Assembly: GCA_013398275.1 (NCBI GenBank)
Contig: VZSE01002350.1
Span: 760 to 64,759 of the forward strand
Direction: 5' to 3'
DNA length: 64,000 nt
DNA from: Promerops cafer
Taxonomy: Eukaryota; Chordata; Aves; Passeriformes; Nectariniidae
Shown: one piece after another, positions 62,401-64,000 of the stretch
How the letters are laid out: the number at the start of each line of letters is the position of its first letter
How positions within the stretch are numbered: position 1 is the stretch's first letter
Made by a program: the position numbers and the translations under genes
The notes under the pieces: model-generated
The model's database searches: none
Seen by the model: the letters and a program-made list of their open reading frames with translations, nothing else
What the model was told of the DNA's origin: nothing

Positions 62401-64000
62401 TTTAACAGCTAAAATTCCTGAAAGTGACAGGAAGGTTAAAAGTGTGTTGAAACAATTTAAGGAAGAGACCAACCAAACATCAAAGACTCACTGTAATTAT
62501 TTCAACTTAGGCATTGCAAATCCGGGAAATTAATAAGTAAGTTTTTATTTAAAATAAGTAAGCTGAGTTGTGGAAATGCCCTCACCAACAGCATAGAAAC
62601 TGACTGCTTTTACTGAAACTATGCCATAGTAATGCAGTGATGATTAATGTGTAATAGATACTGTGACTTCTGAGATCTGAATGCAGTTACTGTAAATGAT
62701 ACATTAGATTAAAATAAAATTATCATTTTGCCCCATTTTGACACTAGAGCTTTCAATGGAGTTGAATACAAAGAACATTTGAAGAAGATGCATAACAATA
62801 TTTGTTTTTCTGGCTAAAAGGTACTTAATGATGCTTAATGCTACATCCAAAATGCTACATACAATTTTAAATTAGCTTCTTCAGATAAACATGTTCATGT
62901 GTTTGTTTAGAATTTCATGTAAAATCCATTCTTTGCCCAGTCTTTGTTGTAATTCCAAAGAAGCAAGATATAGCCTTCCTCATTAGTGAAGAGACCAAAT
63001 TACTGTTAACTATACAAACTAATCTCACCGTAAAGAAGAACCAAAACTTTTGTAAAATTTGAAAAAGGGAACAAACCATGACATGAAAAAAAGGTTCACC
63101 TTCCCTTGGCTATGTCAGACTTTGTCAAAGTTTACAAGACACATAAGCAAACTAAAGAACTAGGAACTGCAATGGGAAGGGAAATTCAATGTTGACAAAG
63201 TAACACATGCAGGAGGAATAATTTCTATTTTTACTAGGCTTTAAATCTGCTATTTAATCCTAAAAAAAATATAGCTAGACTGTTCCCCCTACCCAAGATA
63301 AGCACAGCTACAAAAATTTAAAGATAATTAAGAAAGCCGACACTAAAAATGCTACTTCAGAGGTGGTTCTTCACAAAGAACTATATACCAAAGATAGAAA
63401 TTTCCCCTGGGAATTAACTAGTGTAAAGAAATTTGTCTTTAAGGATAGTCAAACATTCATGTTATTAATTTTAGAAAATAGAAATGCAGAATCTGCTATG
63501 AAAAAGGTACCCACAGTGTCCAAATGTGCTGTAAAGGGAAGAAAATCTTCACAAACAAGACTTGAAATCTAAATATGGAAAATTGAAAGCTGGTCATGAG
63601 AAAAGCTTTCCCATCCTACACATTCCCTTATGAAACTCCTTGCTACAAAGTGTTGTTAGAATCAGTAATTCAGGAGCACTCAAAGTAAGATACGGATATG
63701 GAAAATGCTCAGGGTTTTATACCATATCAACAACAAAGTGTTTTAGAAGACATATAGATCTGACTATCTGTTCATTAGCCTTATCTCCCTGTGAAATACA
63801 AAGTAAAAGCTGCTGTTGAGGGCAAATAGAAGCCTGAATGGACCAATCATCAGATTCAACTCTACAAGAAAGTGCCCACACTGCCACTGCTTCCCTGCCA
63901 CCAGTGGCCTTCCTTAAAAAACATTTTCTTAAAGCACAGTACCCTTCTTGCCATTCACGTATTCACATACACCTTACATATGAGACTAATTTCTCATATT
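59457..64000. other. Unique AT-rich DNA, no gene recognised
   Basis: Overlapping open frames at 60582-61022 (146 codons) and 60949-61362 (137 codons) on the + strand, and at 61498-61954, have no motif, signal peptide or splice context I can support. No repeat family is recognised. Confidence 0.45.

Noticed and set aside
1..64000. CRISPR arrays, tRNA or rRNA genes, bacterial operons or phage
   Set aside because: No regularly spaced repeats with unique spacers, no cloverleaf or rRNA signature was noticed, and the repeat content is avian.

Overview
The window looks like nuclear DNA of a bird. It carries many CR1 retrotransposons (a non-LTR LINE family), most of them 5'-truncated and several still ending in the avian CR1 octamer tail (ATTCTATG or ATTCTGTG). 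It also carries three endogenous-retrovirus LTRs of avian type, and the unique DNA between them is AT-rich with scattered microsatellites. I found no complete gene, no convincing protein-coding exon of a known family, and no rRNA, tRNA, operon or CRISPR array. It reads as intergenic or deep-intronic sequence. The species cannot be named from the sequence alone.

Layout: 1-971 is the 3' half of a CR1 reverse transcriptase on the + strand with several frameshifts. 3258-4328 is a second + strand CR1 split by a solo LTR at 3671-4245. 8270-9205 holds a TCTG/TCTA tract, a CAT tract and a - strand CR1 whose 3' end abuts the CAT tract. 11103-11636 is a solo LTR with TATA box, AATAAA and a 4-bp flanking repeat. 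13310-13372 is a CR1 tail. 17492-17785 is a - strand CR1 in which two distant parts of the element are joined by a deletion. 19839-20115 is an LTR fragment. 21575-21850 and 31985-32060 look like older CR1-like remnants. 26498-26572 is a fold-back repeat. 28957-29310 (- strand), 30515-31412 (+), 35541-35991 (-), 49090-49116 (- tail only) and 59128-59456 (+) are further CR1 copies. A short assembly gap (47369-47379) lies beside a 31-G run. The stretch from about 36 to 59 kb is nearly repeat-free.

No genes act together here. The history that can be read is one of repeats: CR1 copies inserted and decayed, a younger LTR landed inside one CR1, and one CR1 tail seems to have seeded a microsatellite. 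The non-repeat signals worth testing are a 20-bp palindrome of two CACCTG E-boxes (16501-16520), a pair of exon-like segments (37443-37808), and stretches that look like conserved non-coding DNA (33060-33290 and 55390-55800). I do not see evidence for a new biological system in this window.
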